From: Bretschneidera sinensis
Taxonomy: Eukaryota; Streptophyta; Magnoliopsida; Brassicales; Akaniaceae
NCBI GenBank assembly: GCA_023935145.1
Contig: CM043700.1
Location: forward strand, 142,530,328-142,594,327
Direction of reading: 5' to 3'
DNA: 64,000 nt
Below are positions 63,476 to 64,000 of the stretch, piece by piece (within the stretch, counting starts at the first letter, position 1; the number at the start of each line of letters is the position of its first letter). A program made the position numbers and the translations under genes. Under the pieces are notes generated by a model, which saw only the letters and a program-made list of their open reading frames with translations, did not search any database and was not told the origin of the DNA.

Positions 63476-64000
63476 AGTTCTCATTCTTTGCACTGTGCTG
63501 AGCTGACAGCGAAACATTTCGAACTTGCTAGTGCTCAAACCTTTTGTGAACAAGTCCGCAGCTTGATCATCTGTCTTGATTTGCCTCATCTTAATCTCTT
63601 CTTGCAGAACCTTTTCTCTGATAAAATGATAGTGCACTTCAACATGCTTAGTTCTAGCATGAAAGATTGGATTCTCCGCCTAACGAATTGCCGACTGGTT
63701 GTCACAGTACAACGGAACTGCGTAATCTACTGATTGATGTAGATCATTTATCAGTTGTATCAGCCATGTACTTTCTTGAGCTGCCATTGTTGCTGCCCGA
63801 TACTCAGCTTCTGCGGTTGACAATGATACCGTCGGCTGTCTCTTGCTACACCAAGAAATCGTTCCGGAACCAAGCTTAAACACATACCCAGTTGTTGATC
63901 TCCTGGTGTCATGATCTCCCGCATAGTCAGCATCGCAGTAACCAACTAACTTGCAGTCTTCACCTTTCTTGTACAAAAGACCATAGTCAATTGTACTCTT
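63476..64000 (-). pseudogene. copia RNase H (C-terminal pol), right edge
   Basis: Minus strand from 64000: [58 protein letters not shown] and CDNQSAIR, then a TAG for Leu at about 63681, then [20 protein letters not shown] to the end near 63476. Apart from that stop the frame is intact, much better kept than the left-edge copy. Confidence 0.9.

Larger units (their letters stand above)
62944..64000 (-). mobile_element. Ty1/copia element, minus strand, right edge (same family as 1-2444)
   Basis: One LTR at 62944-63460, then the polypurine tract (CTCCCCCTCAA on the plus strand) and RNase H running off the window. It lies inside the LINE RNase H frame. Its RNase H matches that of the left-edge element nearly residue for residue ([35 protein letters not shown]). 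Confidence 0.9.

Overview
The window looks like an AT-rich, repeat-dominated stretch of a eudicot plant nuclear genome. The evidence is intron-bearing plant genes (a gibberellin 20-oxidase and a decayed plastid-type phosphoglucomutase), a type I MADS-box gene, a plant class I carboxylesterase, and plant-specific retrotransposon lineages (Sirevirus, Tekay-like chromovirus, RNase H-bearing LINE). I cannot name the species from the sequence.

Layout. 1-2444: end of a decayed Ty1/copia element. 2657-7870: a duplicated carboxylesterase (CXE) locus with two truncated copies, one full-length copy lacking two catalytic residues, and an intronless type I MADS-box gene between them. 7871-12581: mostly empty, with a tandem noncoding duplication and a hairpin near 11-11.8 kb. 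12582-16915: a copia element on the minus strand whose LTR is fused to mid-gag. 18175-19660: a satellite-like array of two alternating monomers. 22638-24079 (minus): the three-exon GA20ox gene, the best-supported gene here.

24888-48341 is a nest of retrotransposons. The oldest layer is a minus-strand copia element that lacks its reverse transcriptase region. A Tekay-like gypsy element (25590-34199) sits in its RNase H region. A Sirevirus-type solo LTR (35167-46665, minus) sits near its integrase. A complete Sirevirus (35266-45563, plus) with perfect target-site duplications and an envelope-like third ORF sits inside that solo LTR. The Sirevirus LTRs and the pol-env spacer carry clusters of the perfect palindrome CCAGTCGACTGG.

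52217-54558 is a short gag-protease-only copia derivative. 58229-60905 is a plastid phosphoglucomutase pseudogene (minus) that keeps introns and carries several independent lesions. 61988-62943 is the 3' end of a LINE with a duplicated 3' region, and at 62944 it meets a second copia element of the same family as the one at the left edge, in opposite orientation.

There is no operon-like cooperation among genes. The likely host genes are GA20ox, the MADS gene and possibly the CXE gene. Everything else is mobile DNA, its remnants, tandem repeats or AT-rich spacer. All boundaries were read by eye and none was confirmed by a database search.
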